A stretch of 64,000 nt of DNA from Hyparrhenia diplandra (lineage: Eukaryota; Streptophyta; Magnoliopsida; Poales; Poaceae): positions 434,001 to 498,000 of the forward strand of contig JADLZK010010165.1 in NCBI GenBank assembly GCA_015847255.1, written 5' to 3'. The notes beneath the pieces were generated by a model, which saw only the letters and a list, made by a program, of their open reading frames with translations, had not been told where the DNA came from and searched no databases. The position numbers and the translations under genes were made by a program. Within the stretch, counting starts at the first letter, position 1, and every line of letters starts with the position of its first letter. Positions 45,546-57,410 of the stretch are shown in pieces.

Positions 45546-47095
45546 CACCCGTTGACAATGTGTAATCACTGTCGGGTCTTAGTTTTTACCCGGCAGTGAT
45601 ATGGAAAATCATTGCCAGATAGCTCACACCGGTAGTGATTTTGGCGATCACTACTGGTTGTAAAATTACACCCGACAGTGTTATGCCTAACATTGATATA
45701 ACTCATCGACGCTGCAGCAGGTGCACAGCCTTTTCTCATCGTTAGCAGAGACACTGTCGGTTGCTGAACCGGCAGTGAATACTGGCAACGCGATTCTCCA
45801 TGCGAGCGCCATGCAAGCACCGCCGTGACCTATCACTGCTCTCAGTGGCCTCTGTAAACACCACAGCAGGTGCACTGTGCCAAGTAAACATGACAGCTAT
45901 CCCGTTGTCAAAAAAGAAAAGAAACGTGACAGCTATATCCGTTGGACCCGGTACAACTTTGTTTCTTTAAATAGGTCAGTGTTGTGGACGTGTGTCATTT
46001 GTCCGTGCTCTTGCTTGGGTAAGCAAGTCTCTCGATCTCCCTCCCTCCCTCTACCGTCGGCATCATCTTCTAAAAGTACGTGTGGTTCTTGTTGCATGGT
46101 AAATAGTAAAGCATTCCTTGTTTTAGAATAACAATGGTGCTATCAAAATAAATATCATTAGATTTCGTCCACACGGTGAGTACCATTTATATTTATGGTA
46201 GTTTAAAAAAATATCATTTAAAGTTGATTTGGAATCCTAAACTAGAGCACCGTTCATTGAAAAAATGGTCAAAAACTGGCTCGGTGGGGCGTCGAACCCG
46301 GGGCTCGGGATTGGGTGCCTGGGGAAACACAGTGGCAGCCGAAGCGGCCATTGGAAACGTGCGCAAACGCGCAGCGGTCGCCCCTTTGAGTGCCGCAGAG
46401 ACGGCCATTGGATCACAGCCGGTCGCCGTTTGAGTGCCGAGGAGCCGTCTTTTTGATGGCGCCGCGTTCTTGGGAAATGACAATCAGCTGCATGCATGCC
46501 ACAGCTTTGTTACTATTTATACGGCCTCTGATTACGATCTCGATCACTAACCTATCTTTCCATAACCACGTTCACACAGGCAGCCTCATCAGTCGTGGGC
46601 GCCGCCGACGATCTCCAACATGGCGGCAACCACACCTACGTTGAGATGCGGTTCGCGCTGGAGCGCCTCAACACTGCTCTCCGCAAGCTCAACAACCTGG
46701 CCGAAGAAGTCGGCCTGCCAAGGGTGAATATGCCCTTGGAGGAGAAGGCCAACTTCTATGCCTTCAATATCGGCGCCATTGCCGATATCCTCGCTGAGGG
46801 GATACCGGAGAAGCTGGAGGCGGCGGCCGGCGGGAACGCGGCCTAGGCCGCTTTATTTTTATTAGTTATCTAGTATTTTTATGTACTTGTAAATATTATC
46901 TATTATCTTCTAATGAAGCAGTCATTTGTTAATCTGATGCGTGCCAATCTTCTTTTTCTACCATTTGTTTTACTGTTCCTTGGTCTTCAATTCGCTACCG
47001 GTTCTTATTTCAAACCCGACAGTGTTCTCTGGCCATCAAGATCACTGCCGGGGAAGGATTCAACCCGGTAGTGATGTAAATCTTCACTGCCGGTA
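45546..47095. mobile_element. CACTA-like segment with CACTG(C/T)CGGGT subterminal repeats
   Basis: The left 270 bp hold AATCACTGTCGGGTCTTAG, TTACCCGGCAGTGATATGG, CACACCGGTAGTGATTTTGG, CACCCGACAGTG and GAACCGGCAGTGAA. The right 100 bp hold AACCCGACAGTG, ATCACTGCCGGGGAAGG, AACCCGGTAGTGATG and TTCACTGCCGGT. Paired-orientation subterminal repeats of this type are characteristic of CACTA elements. A decayed left terminus CACCCGTTGACAATGTG may start at 45546; no intact CACTA/TAGTG ends were found. The interior carries a coding-like exon. Confidence 0.5.
46579..46846 (+). CDS. Coding-like terminal exon inside the CACTA-like segment
   Basis: After a plausible splice acceptor (TTCACACAG, 46571-46579) an open frame gives an alpha-helical, charged protein piece: YVEMRFALERLNTALRKLNN, then EEVGLPRVNMPLEEKANFYA, ending EAAAGGNAA before TAG at 46844-46846. 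Codon use is G/C-biased and the piece reads like genuine protein. GTGAGT near 46174 could be the donor of the preceding intron, but no first exon was identified with confidence. The family is not recognised. It may be captured host DNA or an element gene. Confidence 0.4.
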
Positions 47096-47099
47096 TTGG

Positions 47100-49099
47100 T
47101 CGAGTCCATGGATTTTACGGTTTTCCGGCGCGCTGAGCGGTCATCCTTTGCCGGTGGCCCGGATTACGGCAATGATGTGCGAATCTGTAGTAGTGCTCTC
47201 ACTCACCACCCCCTTCACCATGCCACCTCCGCGTCTCCTCGTCATCGTGCCCGGCGGCGCCCGATGAAGCTTCGGTGGGCACGCTAGGAAGGAAGCGGCC
47301 GGCGGCGCCAGAGCCCCGCGATAGTGTCTGAGGCGGCGGCGCCGCCCTTGTAACAAGTGGGCGCCGAGATCGCGACCCGTCAGGCGACCCGTCGGCCGGC
47401 ACCTTCCTGCTAAAAGAGGCTGCCGCGCTTCGCCTATGACCACGCCACGCGTGGCGTCCTCCCGAGCATGGGATTCGGCGGGGCGGAGGCGGCGGAGTGG
47501 AAGGCGAGAGCAAGGCCGAAGAGCGGCCGCGGGCGGATGCCCGCGGCGGCGATGGCGTCCGCGCGCGGCGGCTGCGGTGTTAGCCGAAGGCCCTCGGGGA
47601 GTGGCACGGTGCCCCGCAGCCACGGCGCGCATGGTGGCCGCAAGCCTTGCCGGTCGCCGCGCGGCGGCAGGCTTGCGTAGCGAGTGGGCGCCGAGCGGCG
47701 CGGGCGGAAGGCTGGCGGCACGTATGTGCTTGCTTGCCGTGCGTGTATGTGTCCGGGCGGAAGCTGCCACTCTTGGATCGCTTGCTTGCTTGCTTGTGCT
47801 TGGACCACCTAGCAATTGTTCGATACAATGCCGCAAAGAGAGAACTGAGGGTAACTTCACCCCACTGTTGATGCAAGGTCATCCTACCCATCTCTACCAC
47901 AATTCAAACACAATCTTAACTTGACCTGTCTTACTAGGGAAAAAGTAATCAAACAAGAAGTGCTGCCCAAGAGAACCAGCCAGGCCAGCCGGCCGAGCCA
48001 CCACATCAAACGCGCCCCTAGTGTCCCGTGTGGTGGCTCCGGGCTTCGGCGACTTGCGAGATGAGGCAAACAAGGACTCCAGCGATCGGCAAGCTGTGGC
48101 TACGGTAGCCGGTGTGTCAAGGTGACATGGCTTTGCCATGGCCCGAGGCAGAGGTTGCCTGCGCGAGCTAGGGGACCCACTGTGAAGCGCTTTGACCAAG
48201 CTCTGCCATAGAGGCATAGTGTGGCTGGGTCCAATCGCTGCCGTGATTGTTATAGGGACTACAGTGACTGTGGTGAGGAGGCGGTGCGGCGGCGGGAAGG
48301 GTGACGATGCGGTGCGCCAGAGTTGGAGGTGGCGGCGTCGGCGTGCGTTTCGCCCGTGCGGTGGAGGAAGGGGGCCGACGGTGGTGCAAGGATGGCGCCA
48401 TGGTGGCGCCGGCGCCTGGCAACCGCGACTAGAGCGAGGATGGGGGAATGGGGATGGAAGTTAGGGTTGAACCAAGCAGGGTGTTGGAATGATGGGCTGC
48501 TGGGCTCCTTTTCTTAAGCAAAAGGTTGATGGGCTCTTGACAGCCCACGCTGTTCAGCGGGCGCCACCGTGCCGTGGTTTACACGGGCCGTGCGTGCCGT
48601 GCCACGGGCGTGGTGCCGCCCAAGCACGGCCCGTGCGTCGGGCGGGCGGCACGGGCACGCCGCCATCGGGTCGAGGCCAAATCCCGGGCCACAGGCGTGC
48701 CGCCGGGCCTCCGGCTGCATGGCCATATATACACGTACGGTCGCCACGGTAGCAACGACCTGCAGGATGTGGCCAACTATGGACGACAGACAACAACTAG
48801 CGTCGACTCGTCGAGGTGACCGGCAGCCGCCTGAGATCGATCGTTTACATAATTAGTTAAACCATGATTTATTTTTTTTTTTGAAAAGCGCACTAGTCAA
48901 ATAACGTATTCTGAAAATGAAAGGATGGAGCACTTTCCCTACTCGTGGATTTTGGCCGAACTGTATATAAGAGTATAAATTAATGATAAAGATCTCCATT
49001 GACAAGGGAAAAAGAAATTCCACCTACTGGCTGAGCATGAACGAATAGATCGATAGTACGCACTGTGTGAAGCCTATACAGTGGATAGAGATGTGTATT
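47100..49099. other. GC-rich intergenic, no supported gene
   Basis: 47140-48480 is GC-rich with overlapping arginine/alanine-rich frames on both strands (longest 47141-47860, minus) that look compositional. 48550-48720 is a dense mix of ACGGGCCGTG / CACGGCCCGTGC inverted motifs typical of a dispersed grass repeat. (GCTT)n occurs near 47782. Confidence 0.4.
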
Positions 49100-49329
49100 T
49101 TTTTTATATTAGAAGAGGCGTTTTGGAAAAGGTCATAAATCATGAATAACTTTTAAGTCATTGAGTTTGGAAATGTGAAAATCATATCGTAGATTTGTCT
49201 TGAAAATTACTTTCATAAAAATATATATATAATTTTTCAATAAATATTTTTATAGAAAAGAAGTTAAAGTTGTCTTTTGGAGGCAGGTGTCGTTGTCCTA
49301 AACGTTTTCTAATAGTGATACGGAGGGAG
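49100..49329. mobile_element. Stowaway-like MITE, left end decayed
   Basis: The right end reads GATACGGAGGGAG followed by TA (49330-49331), the Stowaway terminus. The left side has ATTAGAAGAGGCGTTTTGGA, resembling the usual start, but the CTCCCTCC tip is missing. Confidence 0.45.
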
Positions 49330-49590
49330 TATACGGATCACTGGTACCAAGAAAACCAACCTAATGATCAGATCTATACTATAATGACACACTTCTTTCT
49401 ATTTTTGACACAAACAACACCATCTATTGGATCTCACAACCAAGACATAGGATTTAAAGTTTGTGCACAAGTCTTACGGGTGACACCCCCGACGCCCACG
49501 CCTCCAGACCCCGACGCCCACGCCTGCGGCCACGATCGCCGCGTCTCCTGTTTTCCCGAAAAACATTCCTCCATATCTTACCGTGGCTGT

Positions 49591-49738
49591 TGTGCCCCGT
49601 GCGGCTCTCTTCCCCACCTTGCTTACGCCTCCGCCGCCACCCCATCCCGCCTCCTCCTGGCTGCTGTGCCCCGTGCGGCTCTCTTCCCCACCTTGCTTAC
49701 GCCTCCTCCGCCGCCCCATCCCGTTGATGCGCATGCGC
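49591..49738. repeat. Tandem duplication, 74-bp period
   Basis: TGTGCCCCGTGCGGCTCTCT and the following CCCCACCTTGCTTACGCCTC appear at 49591 and again at 49665, within a C-rich stretch. Confidence 0.85.
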
Positions 49739-49739
49739 C

Positions 49740-52269
49740 TCCTCCTGGCCGTGCCCGAACTTCATCAGGCCCTCTCCATCCATGCCTGGCGTTGTCGCCA
49801 ACAGGAGGCCCGACCCCATCCATATAGGCCTCCCTCTCCTACTCGCAGCCCGCCCAGCGGCGGCACCAGGCGCGGGCACCCTGTCCGGTTGCCCCTCTGT
49901 CTCTCATTCCCGCTGGCCCTGCGGATCTAGCTCAGGTCATGGTCTTCCAGCGGTGATGCAGCCCCCGTCGACCATCATGCGGGTGTGTTCTTGCCTGTTC
50001 TTTGTCTTTCTTTAATTATTGTTTTGAACGCCTATTTTTTCTGAAATATTTTCCTGTTCTGCTAGGAGTTCGCCTGCCCATGGATCGATCTATTAAATCA
50101 TTATTTATATATATATTTTGCTGCCGCTGGTGATGATTACTCGGTTAGACTTGAGTTCTGCCACTTCCGTGCATGCTTGCTGAGCAGGATGAGAATCAGT
50201 GGAGAGGGGAAGCAAGATCTGGAGCGAGCTGAAGCCGAAGTGTTGGGTGGCGACGAGGGCCTCGCAGCTGCTGCGGCATCTGAGGCGAGCGTCCGCTTAT
50301 TGCAGAGGTATAGCTGCTGCAAATTCATGATTGACAAAACTGCAGCAACCATATGATGCGCAGGTAGACTATTTGTTTATCAAAGACATCTATTTCATCT
50401 GAAAATTGTTTCCGATGTCTGACTTCATAGGTTGGAACAAGCAACACTCCTCTGGGAAGAACAGTAGCAATTGAATCTTAGAAACAAAGTCATGTGTCAG
50501 CAGAGGGGACCATTTTACCAATAATCAGGCTGAGGAGTTGAGGAGATCATTAATTTTTGCAGAAGAAAGTGTTTTTTTTTAAAAAAAAAAAACTGTTCAT
50601 TAACGCTATGGGAAAATGGTTAATCATTTTTGCCAGCAGTTGCACTGAGCATATATTTCAGTGTGAGCTGAATCTTGGCCTTCTCATTTTAGTATTGACC
50701 TATTTTTAACTGGAAGTGGAGGTATAGTCTTAGATCAGAGGCTGATTATTGTTTTACTTTTTTTTTTTTTTCAAGAGCACGCCGTAGCTGATTATTGTTT
50801 TACTGGTAGAGAATATATGGATGCAATGTTATCTCACATTGTTGGCAAAGGACAAGGCTTGTTTTTTTTTTGGGTGCTTCAATGCTGTTCTACACTTCTA
50901 ATAATATGAATATCTGGTCTGGCTACTACTTCTGGCTGATCTAATGTTCTGTTATTGATTTGGAGCACACAGTTCCTTATTATTTGCTACAACCATGACC
51001 TCTTGCTTCTGCAGCTCAATCACATCGGTTCATATTAGAAATTTGCTACTCAACAGCACATCAAAGGTTCGATCACAAGCAGTTTTTCCTTCATGAATTC
51101 TGAATCTTTAGCTTTGTGCGCTATTTCTGAACCTGTGAGCCTGGGGTTATTTCTTCCTTTTTCTTTTTTGCTTCATGCTTTCTAGGATTAAAAAAACTCC
51201 TAGAAACCATCTTTCAGCTCTCTGATTTTCCCCAAATTAATTTAGTTCCTAATATAGGCTTTGCACGATGAGAGGTCCTGCTACACATATATGTATGTAT
51301 TTTGTAAGCCTATTTTATGTGTTAGTTTTCCATTGCTCTGAGCTATCTGTGTATTAGCAGGGGTACAAGGGAGACTGGTGATTTGAGTAGGGCAATTAAA
51401 TCGGCTATCTGTGTATTAGCTTTCTATTTTTTTCACTTTAGTCTTTGTGATATAACTTGTGATGGATAGATATAATTTAGAACACGAGCTGATTGAACAT
51501 TCATATTTCAGTTTGAAAGAGATTCTTGAATCTTCTAGCCCCTGGAGAGAAACTTTCATGTGTATCCCTGAAATGTCATCGTAGCGTTAGCGTGGGCATT
51601 ATCTTAGTTTGTTATAATATCTTATACCCGATGCCTTGTCATTTATGGGATTGAATTGCAAATAACTTTCTTTATCTAGAAAAGGCCATATAAATTAGGT
51701 TATTGAGATTTATGTGCTAAAATAGTCTAAATTTATTGTTATGCAAATTTGCAAACAAAGTCTAACTGGGCTATAAACTGGATTGATCGTGTCTACTTGC
51801 ATAAAAATCGACCCAATCCATTCAAGGACCAATAAAGAGTAGGTCGTAAAGTTGGGGCATATTCCTCCTGGACCACTCGGCACGGGCTCCTTGGGCTCTC
51901 ATTCTAGCAGGCTGGCTCACTAGTTTCTGTGCGTTAGACAAGTCCGTATGTACATTTTCCTCAAAACAAAAAATAAAGTGCCTTAGGTCTCTCGTGGTGG
52001 AACCTGCCCACTCGAGCTCTAAGTCCTCGACTTAGCATGGGTGTTCGTATTTTTTGGATTTATTCCAGGATTTTTTTCGGCTCTTCAAATCCTGCAGGCT
52101 CGGTCCTTCGAGAGGTTTTGACAGAGGTGCTCAATATAGACAGATAGGGATTCCTGTAGGTGTAAATAGTTACATAAAAAAACTATTTTACTATTTGAAC
52201 AATTCAATTTGTCCACATGAGGCCTAAACAAAAGTTTGGCCCAATTTTCTCCCTAAACTATTTAAATTC
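49740..52269. other. Intergenic; one exon-like island at 50188-50308
   Basis: At 50188 an ATG opens MRISGEGKQDLERAEAEVLG and continues in a coding-like stretch to a possible donor CAGAG|GTATAG near 50308. No partner exons were established; TGCAG|CTCAATCACATC near 51014 could be an acceptor. The rest is T-rich and intron-like. It may be a non-coding transcript or an unrecognised gene. Confidence 0.3.
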
Positions 52270-52271
52270 TA

Positions 52272-52482
52272 CTCTCTCTCTGTCCCAAATCAAATGATAG
52301 AAACAACCAACAATATTTATAACATCACATTATTATCTCTAGATACATCATGAAATATATATATTTTTATAATATATTTATTTGATATCATAAATATTTT
52401 CCCTTTACTATAAAGATGGTCAAAGTTAAGATAATTTGACTTTGTGTGATTTTAGGAACTCATTTTTTTGGAGTTGAGGGAG
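52272..52482. mobile_element. Stowaway-like MITE, 211 bp
   Basis: Left end CTCTCTCTCTGTCCCAAATC and right end TTTTTTGGAGTTGAGGGAG, with TA at 52270-52271 and 52483-52484. The interior has the GGTCAAAGTTAAGATAATTTGACTTTGTG block seen in many Stowaway relatives. Confidence 0.72.
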
Positions 52483-52484
52483 TA

Positions 52485-53956
52485 CCTACTAATGACATTC
52501 GTTTTTCTCTTTTCACCTAAGTTTTATGTTCAAATAGAGGGCATGCACATTCTATGTTAGAAGATATTTTTAAAAAGTCATCACTATTTATGTTTTGTAC
52601 TTCTAGGGTTAATTTTGTAATAGATGCCAAAAACCTTCAAAAGAAAAGATGAAACTTTTCTAATGTATTTTTTAGTGACCTCCATAAACCCACAAAAAAT
52701 TGGACTTAACTCAACTTGTACAAAATCAATGGTCCAATGGTTTCTGGAAGTTTCTAAATTTTTTTTCTCTTTTTCAGCGCGGATACTCAAAAAGATTCAA
52801 TAATCTAATTAGTAATAGACCAATATTTTATAATTCTTTAGTTTCGGCCTCTTGTATGATTTCTACGAATAGCTTTATGCAATATATGGGTTAATTGATT
52901 CATACAACAGTCAGACTGTCACACAGCTCTAAAATCTGCATAGTTTAGCAGGAAATTATCGGTCTGTCAGGCCAGGTCTCTCGGTTACACATCTGTGACG
53001 ACGTGCTGATGAGTGTGATGCGTCGTTTTCACTAATCAGGTACGAAAAAGTGCATTTGCTTGTCAACTATACTACTATACTAATAAGTCAAACGTGGAAA
53101 ATTTTGTATTGCTTGGACGTGCCAAAGTGGCTTATTTGAAATCAGGTAAGTGGCGATGGAGCTAGCACGCCTGGGAAGAAAATACATTGGTTAGTGGTAG
53201 ACTACCTCTCTGCCTTTTCTTGCACGATCATAGAATTTCAGTCCTTCTGCACGACTGGGGCGCTGTAATTTTTAATTTTTTGTATCATGCTACTACGATT
53301 CTATAAAATCTCAAAAAAAAAAAAAAAAAAAAAAAGGGTTCGTGCGCAACAATCCTATATTTCGGAAAGGTAAACTTGCATAATGAAATGCGCCACACAG
53401 ACATGAGCCAAACCTCTTCTTTTAAGAACTAAAACATGAGCCAAATGCTAGAAAGATAATATGTTGTTTGGTATTAGCCATGTGAACATCAACTATTGTT
53501 TAAAAATTCTGAATTTCAAATATATAAGAACTTAAAACACAAATTAGGACTCTAAATAACTTGAAATATAGCTTTTCAACTATAAATTATAAATTGCATT
53601 GAAAATTAGAGCTTTGGTATTTAGCATGTCAACATCTGTGGTTGTTTGAAAATTTTAAATACTAAATTTCAAAACCTGAGAACTTAAAAACAATATTTTT
53701 TACTCTAAAAAGTATCAAATAAAAAACTTCTCAGCTACAGAGTTGTAGATGGTGTCGAGAGCTACAAGTTTGAAAAACTTCTCAGCTCTTAAGATGTCTT
53801 CATTTGTTAATCATTTTTTTGGAGGACCCTTAGGACGCCAGCCACTGTTAATAGCGATATTTTTTAAGGCAAGTTAATTGAGATTTTCAGAGGTGGGTAT
53901 TTGCGTGGAGACTGTCGGACCATTTGTAGAGCTAATCGGTAAATGTGTCCACCTCG
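52485..53956. other. Intergenic; poly-A and a diverged tandem repeat
   Basis: A poly-A run lies at 53313-53334. At about 53490-53790 two diverged copies (period roughly 150 bp) contain TGTTTxAAAAATTxTxAAT, GAACTTAAAA and CTTxTCAxCTA motifs and end in AGAGTTGTAGATGGTGTCG, part of the AAAGTTGTAG-type repeat group. No gene is supported. Confidence 0.45.
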
Positions 53957-54430
53957 GGCATGTACAACGGGTCTTTTCGCCCTGTCTCTAAGTGGTTATT
54001 TTTTCACAAAACCCCTTGTCAATGCTTAGAGACGGCAGCCTCGTCTCTTCATGAAAGGACGACCTGGGCTCGTGCTCCCATGCTTAAAGACGATTTCGTC
54101 TTGCGTTGTACAGGAGCTGTCTACTTGAAACGTCTTCTCCACCAATCCAATGTGCACGTGCATTAAATAGTTTAGAGGCGATTAATGCCGTGTGGGTTGG
54201 GTTGTATGACTTGTCTTTATACATATCTGCACGATAGAATCGAGGCCTGTAGAGACGGACCCCGTCCCGTCGTTTCCGGCCGTCTCTAAGTCAGATATTT
54301 TGCAAAAAGGACCCTCACGAGCTGAGAGACGGGCGATGCCGTCGTCTCGCGAGGCGACAATGATGGGCTCGTGCTCCCAGGCGAAGAGACGAGGAGGCGA
54401 CGCGCTGTACAGAGTCGTCGCCTCAAGCGG
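53957..54430. repeat. Two diverged copies of a GAGACGG-rich element
   Basis: GGGCATGTACAACGGGTCTT at 53957 resembles a MITE terminus. The two halves share CCxGTCTCTAAGT, TTTT(G)CAxAAA, CTxAGAGACGG, GGCTCGTGCTCCCA and a GTTGTACAG/GCTGTACAGA end, at about 53980-54115 and 54275-54410. The right terminus is unclear. Confidence 0.4.
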
Positions 54431-54535
54431 ATCCAACTGCGGCGCTCCTGAAGAGTCCAAGGTGCGCGCCAAATCCATTCCCCGCGCGCCATTCTTTCTT
54501 TCTCCATCATCCTCCGTTCTTTGTTCGCGTCGCAG

Positions 54536-56388
54536 ATGTCGAGCACGTGGCCGCCATAGCCGGGTTGGACTCCGCCGCTCTCTTCTCCCAGGCCAAGAAC
54601 GCCGCCGCGAGGGAGATGCTTCTGCACAAGACCGATAAGTCAGTGGGCCAGCTCTATTGCACACGGGCGTGCTCCGCCCCGAGTCTCCGACCGCCGTGAG
54701 CCACGCAGGCAAGCTCTGGCGCTCCGCCTAGCTGCCGCGAACCACGCGAGTAAGATCCGCCCCAAATCTACTGTTATTCTTGCTAACATCCTCTTGCAAG
54801 TCGCAAGTTTACATATACCCTATTTGAAGCTTGGGAGCGAGAAGTTAAGTATCTTATCGAGCTAGTGACCGGTCGTGAGGAGTATACCCTATTTGAATTA
54901 GACCGACAAATTAGTGAGTCTTGCTCTTCAATAAAGACAATGGTAGAGAAGCTAAGGGCATGTACAACAGTGAGGCATTTCTGCTGTCTACATAAATTTT
55001 AGGAATTTACAATAAATGAGGCAATTTAAATAGACAACTCATACAACCTGAGGCAGTTTGCCGTCTATTTGGCTGCTCTACAAATCGTTTAATGCTTACA
55101 TGTAGCCATAATCAATCATGAATAACATTTCTATATACCATTGTGTTGCTAGTTGATGCAAAACAAATCTTTTAAAGTAAATTATATATTATATATAATG
55201 TAATGTATTTCATAAATCAAATATAGATAGTGGACATGCAAGAAACTGAAAAACGTTGCATAGTAGGTGCATTCCAAAAGACGATGGACAGCAGGTTCCA
55301 AATCACAGGTTCTAATTTATAGAACTAGCATAACTACCAAACAAGCAAGTGATAGCAAAAAAAATTCAGTTGCCATTCAGTGCTCTTGACTGAACATTCA
55401 GTCGGCACCGATAGCAAAAATTCAGTTGCCATTCAGAGTTGACATTCAGTTGGCACTACACCAAAAACACATTCAGTTACCAATTCAGTAATCAAGACAT
55501 AATACATTCAACTATCAAATATTTAGTAGCTAGAAAAAAAATCAATGATTGAACACATTCAGTTATCAATTCTATAGAACTGAACACATAGATCTTGCAG
55601 TTGCTATCCAAAAATAGATTTCCACGCCGTCAAAACAGGACTAGCAGAATTTCGAATTGAATTTCACAATCAATTTAGAGCAGAATTTCGAACTGAATTT
55701 CCACGTCGTCGAAGTGCACGGGCGGGGCTGCTTCCGCGGCGGCGTCGATCTGGAGCCATCGCCGCACCGAGGGGCGGTGCGGGTAGGTGCAGCCGTGCGA
55801 GGGCGAGCTGCTTCCACGAGGAAGTCCTCGGCGCCGCCGCCGCCGCCGCCTTGCTATTCGAAGCCCGACGCGGCCTTCCTCTTGAAACCCGGCGCCATCC
55901 GGGGAGACATCATGGGAGATTTGGCGCGCAATCACCGAGCCAGCGGCGTCGACTTCCACGATCGCGGCGCCGCTGCTCGCCGAGGAGCGGCTGCTCCCGC
56001 CCCACCCTGCCCTCTCGTTGTCGGCGCCCTGCTCGCCCGTCTTGCCTCGGTGCCGCGGCGAGCCGTGCTCCAAGACGGCGGCACGAAGAAGATAACCGGT
56101 TGGGATTTTTTGGCGCGATTTTCCCCTCGTGCGCAGCTGGATCCCAGCGGCGTCGCCTCAAGTCGGCGGCTTCTTACAACACCGTGCTGGCCGTCGACTT
56201 CGCGTTGGAGCACGAGCCACGGCCGTCGTCTCGACGGCGACGGCTCCATTCTCTCTCCAGCGAAGCGAGGGGGACTTTTGTAAAATTGCCATCTCGAGGC
56301 GGCGGCTAGAACGGCCGTTGTACGTGCCCTAAGTGAACTACTTCAAGCCACTGATTCATCACGTTATCATTTACGGTCCTTTGTATAA
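54536..56388 (+). pseudogene. Spliced gene fragment split by a transposon
   Basis: An exon at about 54536-54696 reads VEHVAAIAGLDSAALFSQAK then NAAAREMLLHKTDKSVGQLY. GTGAGC at 54697 and TTGCAAG ending at 54800 give a 104-bp intron whose phase joins the next exon correctly. That exon (54801-54955) reads TLFEAWEREVKYLIELVTGR and EEYTLFELDRQISESCSSIK. It is interrupted by the element at 54956-56329. Removing the element and one TAA copy lets the same frame continue into 56333-56388 and stop at TAA 56386-56388. The first exon start was not found and the family is not recognised. The charged, helical C-terminus suggests a coiled coil. Confidence 0.55.
54956..56329. mobile_element. Pack-type PIF/Harbinger-like element, 1374 bp
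   Basis: The termini are GGGCATGTACAACAG at the left and CCGTTGTACGTGCCC at the right (imperfect inverted repeats). TAA is duplicated at 54953-54955 and 56330-56332. The left half is AT-rich with recurring ATTCAGTT(G/A)CCATTCAG motifs. The right half (55690-56310) is GC-rich and coding-like on both strands; the minus frame ends PPVHFDDVEIQFEILL. No transposase is present, so it moved in trans and may carry captured gene sequence. Confidence 0.78.
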
Positions 56389-56558
56389 ATTACAAAGTAC
56401 ATCTCATATTTTCAGCATCCAGAGCTCCCTAACCATATTTGACTTGTCATTACAACCACATATAAATCCCAAAACTGAATAGCCAAACTGGACAGTACAA
56501 CACCAACAAATCGAGGCACCAAGCAAAGATGGACAACTAACACTCTACTACTAATTAA

Positions 56559-56697
56559 GACCTTGTTAAGATGTCCGGTTTGGTATCAACCCACGTGGGT
56601 TAGAGTGGATTGGGGTGTAGTTTAGTTTAAGTTCCACTCCACTACACCTTAACACACATGTGGATTGATGTTAAACCGAATAGATCCCAACAAGGCC
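56559..56697. mobile_element. Tourist-like MITE, 139 bp
   Basis: Left terminus GACCTTGTTAAGATGTCCGG and right terminus TAGATCCCAACAAGGCC are inverted repeats of about 25 bp with mismatches. TAA flanks both sides (56556-56558, 56698-56700). Confidence 0.78.
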
Positions 56698-56803
56698 TAA
56701 CATGATGCAGTTTTATAAACTCTGTGTGGTTTCGTTTAATTCCTCGAACAATGTTGCCTAACATGATGCAGTTTTATATATACTCTGTGTGGTTTCGTTT
56801 AAT
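56698..56803. repeat. Tandem duplication, about 60-bp period
   Basis: TAACATGATGCAGTTTTATA and CTCTGTGTGGTTTCGTTTAA recur at 56698 and 56757. The duplication starts exactly at the right target site of the adjacent MITE. Confidence 0.8.
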
Positions 56804-57134
56804 TCAAGCTCACCGATCGGTAGCTTTGTAAATCCTTGGGGAAAATGATTTGTTATTATATATACATGCATGAGACTACAAGCGTAATGCTTAGCTCCCA
56901 AATGACGTGGTAACAACGCAAGTACGCCGGCCGGTTGACGCACGGTACGTGTTGGATCGATTGGCCGGCAAGCATCGAACATGCATAATGCTGGCTGTGG
57001 TCGGTCCTGGGTCGTATAAGTCGGTCCAATCCACTACTAGTTATTGCTGTACTTTGTACCTTGACGTGCCAAAGCGAACGGTTACTTGATTCGACAGGCA
57101 CACAAAAAACAAACAGGATCATATATATGTATCC
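56804..57134. other. Intergenic, nothing recognised
   Basis: A 330-bp stretch between the tandem duplication and the CACTA terminus, without a supported gene. Confidence 0.5.
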
Positions 57135-57410
57135 CACTACTACAATGGCCTACTGCAGGAGCGCCTGGATTTTTGGGTAGGGGCGGTCAGCTCACCAGGC
57201 GCCCCCTACAGTGGCCGCCAAGGCACCCTGGAGTTCAGCCGCCCCTACTGTCGCCTTTGTAGGGGCGGCTGGTGTTACGAGCCGCCTCCTACAATTAGCA
57301 GGGGCGGCTCAATATCCAGCCGCCCCTAGGGATGGCTGGGAACAAGCAGCCCCCGCTATGACATCTGCAGGGGCGGCTCCAGCTCCAGCCGCCCCTATAG
57401 TGGTCTGTAG
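57135..57410. repeat. CACTA left terminus and subterminal repeats
   Basis: CAGCCGCCCCTA and TAGGGGCGGCTGG alternate in inverted pairs. In En/Spm such motifs are the binding sites of the small element protein (TNPA) that brings the ends together. Confidence 0.8.

Noticed and set aside
47141..47860. 239-codon minus-strand frame
   Set aside because: Arginine/alanine-rich, overlapped by long frames on the other strand, no domain; GC composition explains it.
48550..48720. Strong GC hairpins suggesting a structured RNA
   Set aside because: Mixed ACGGGCC/GGCCCGT motifs resemble a dispersed grass repeat; no consistent single fold could be drawn by eye.
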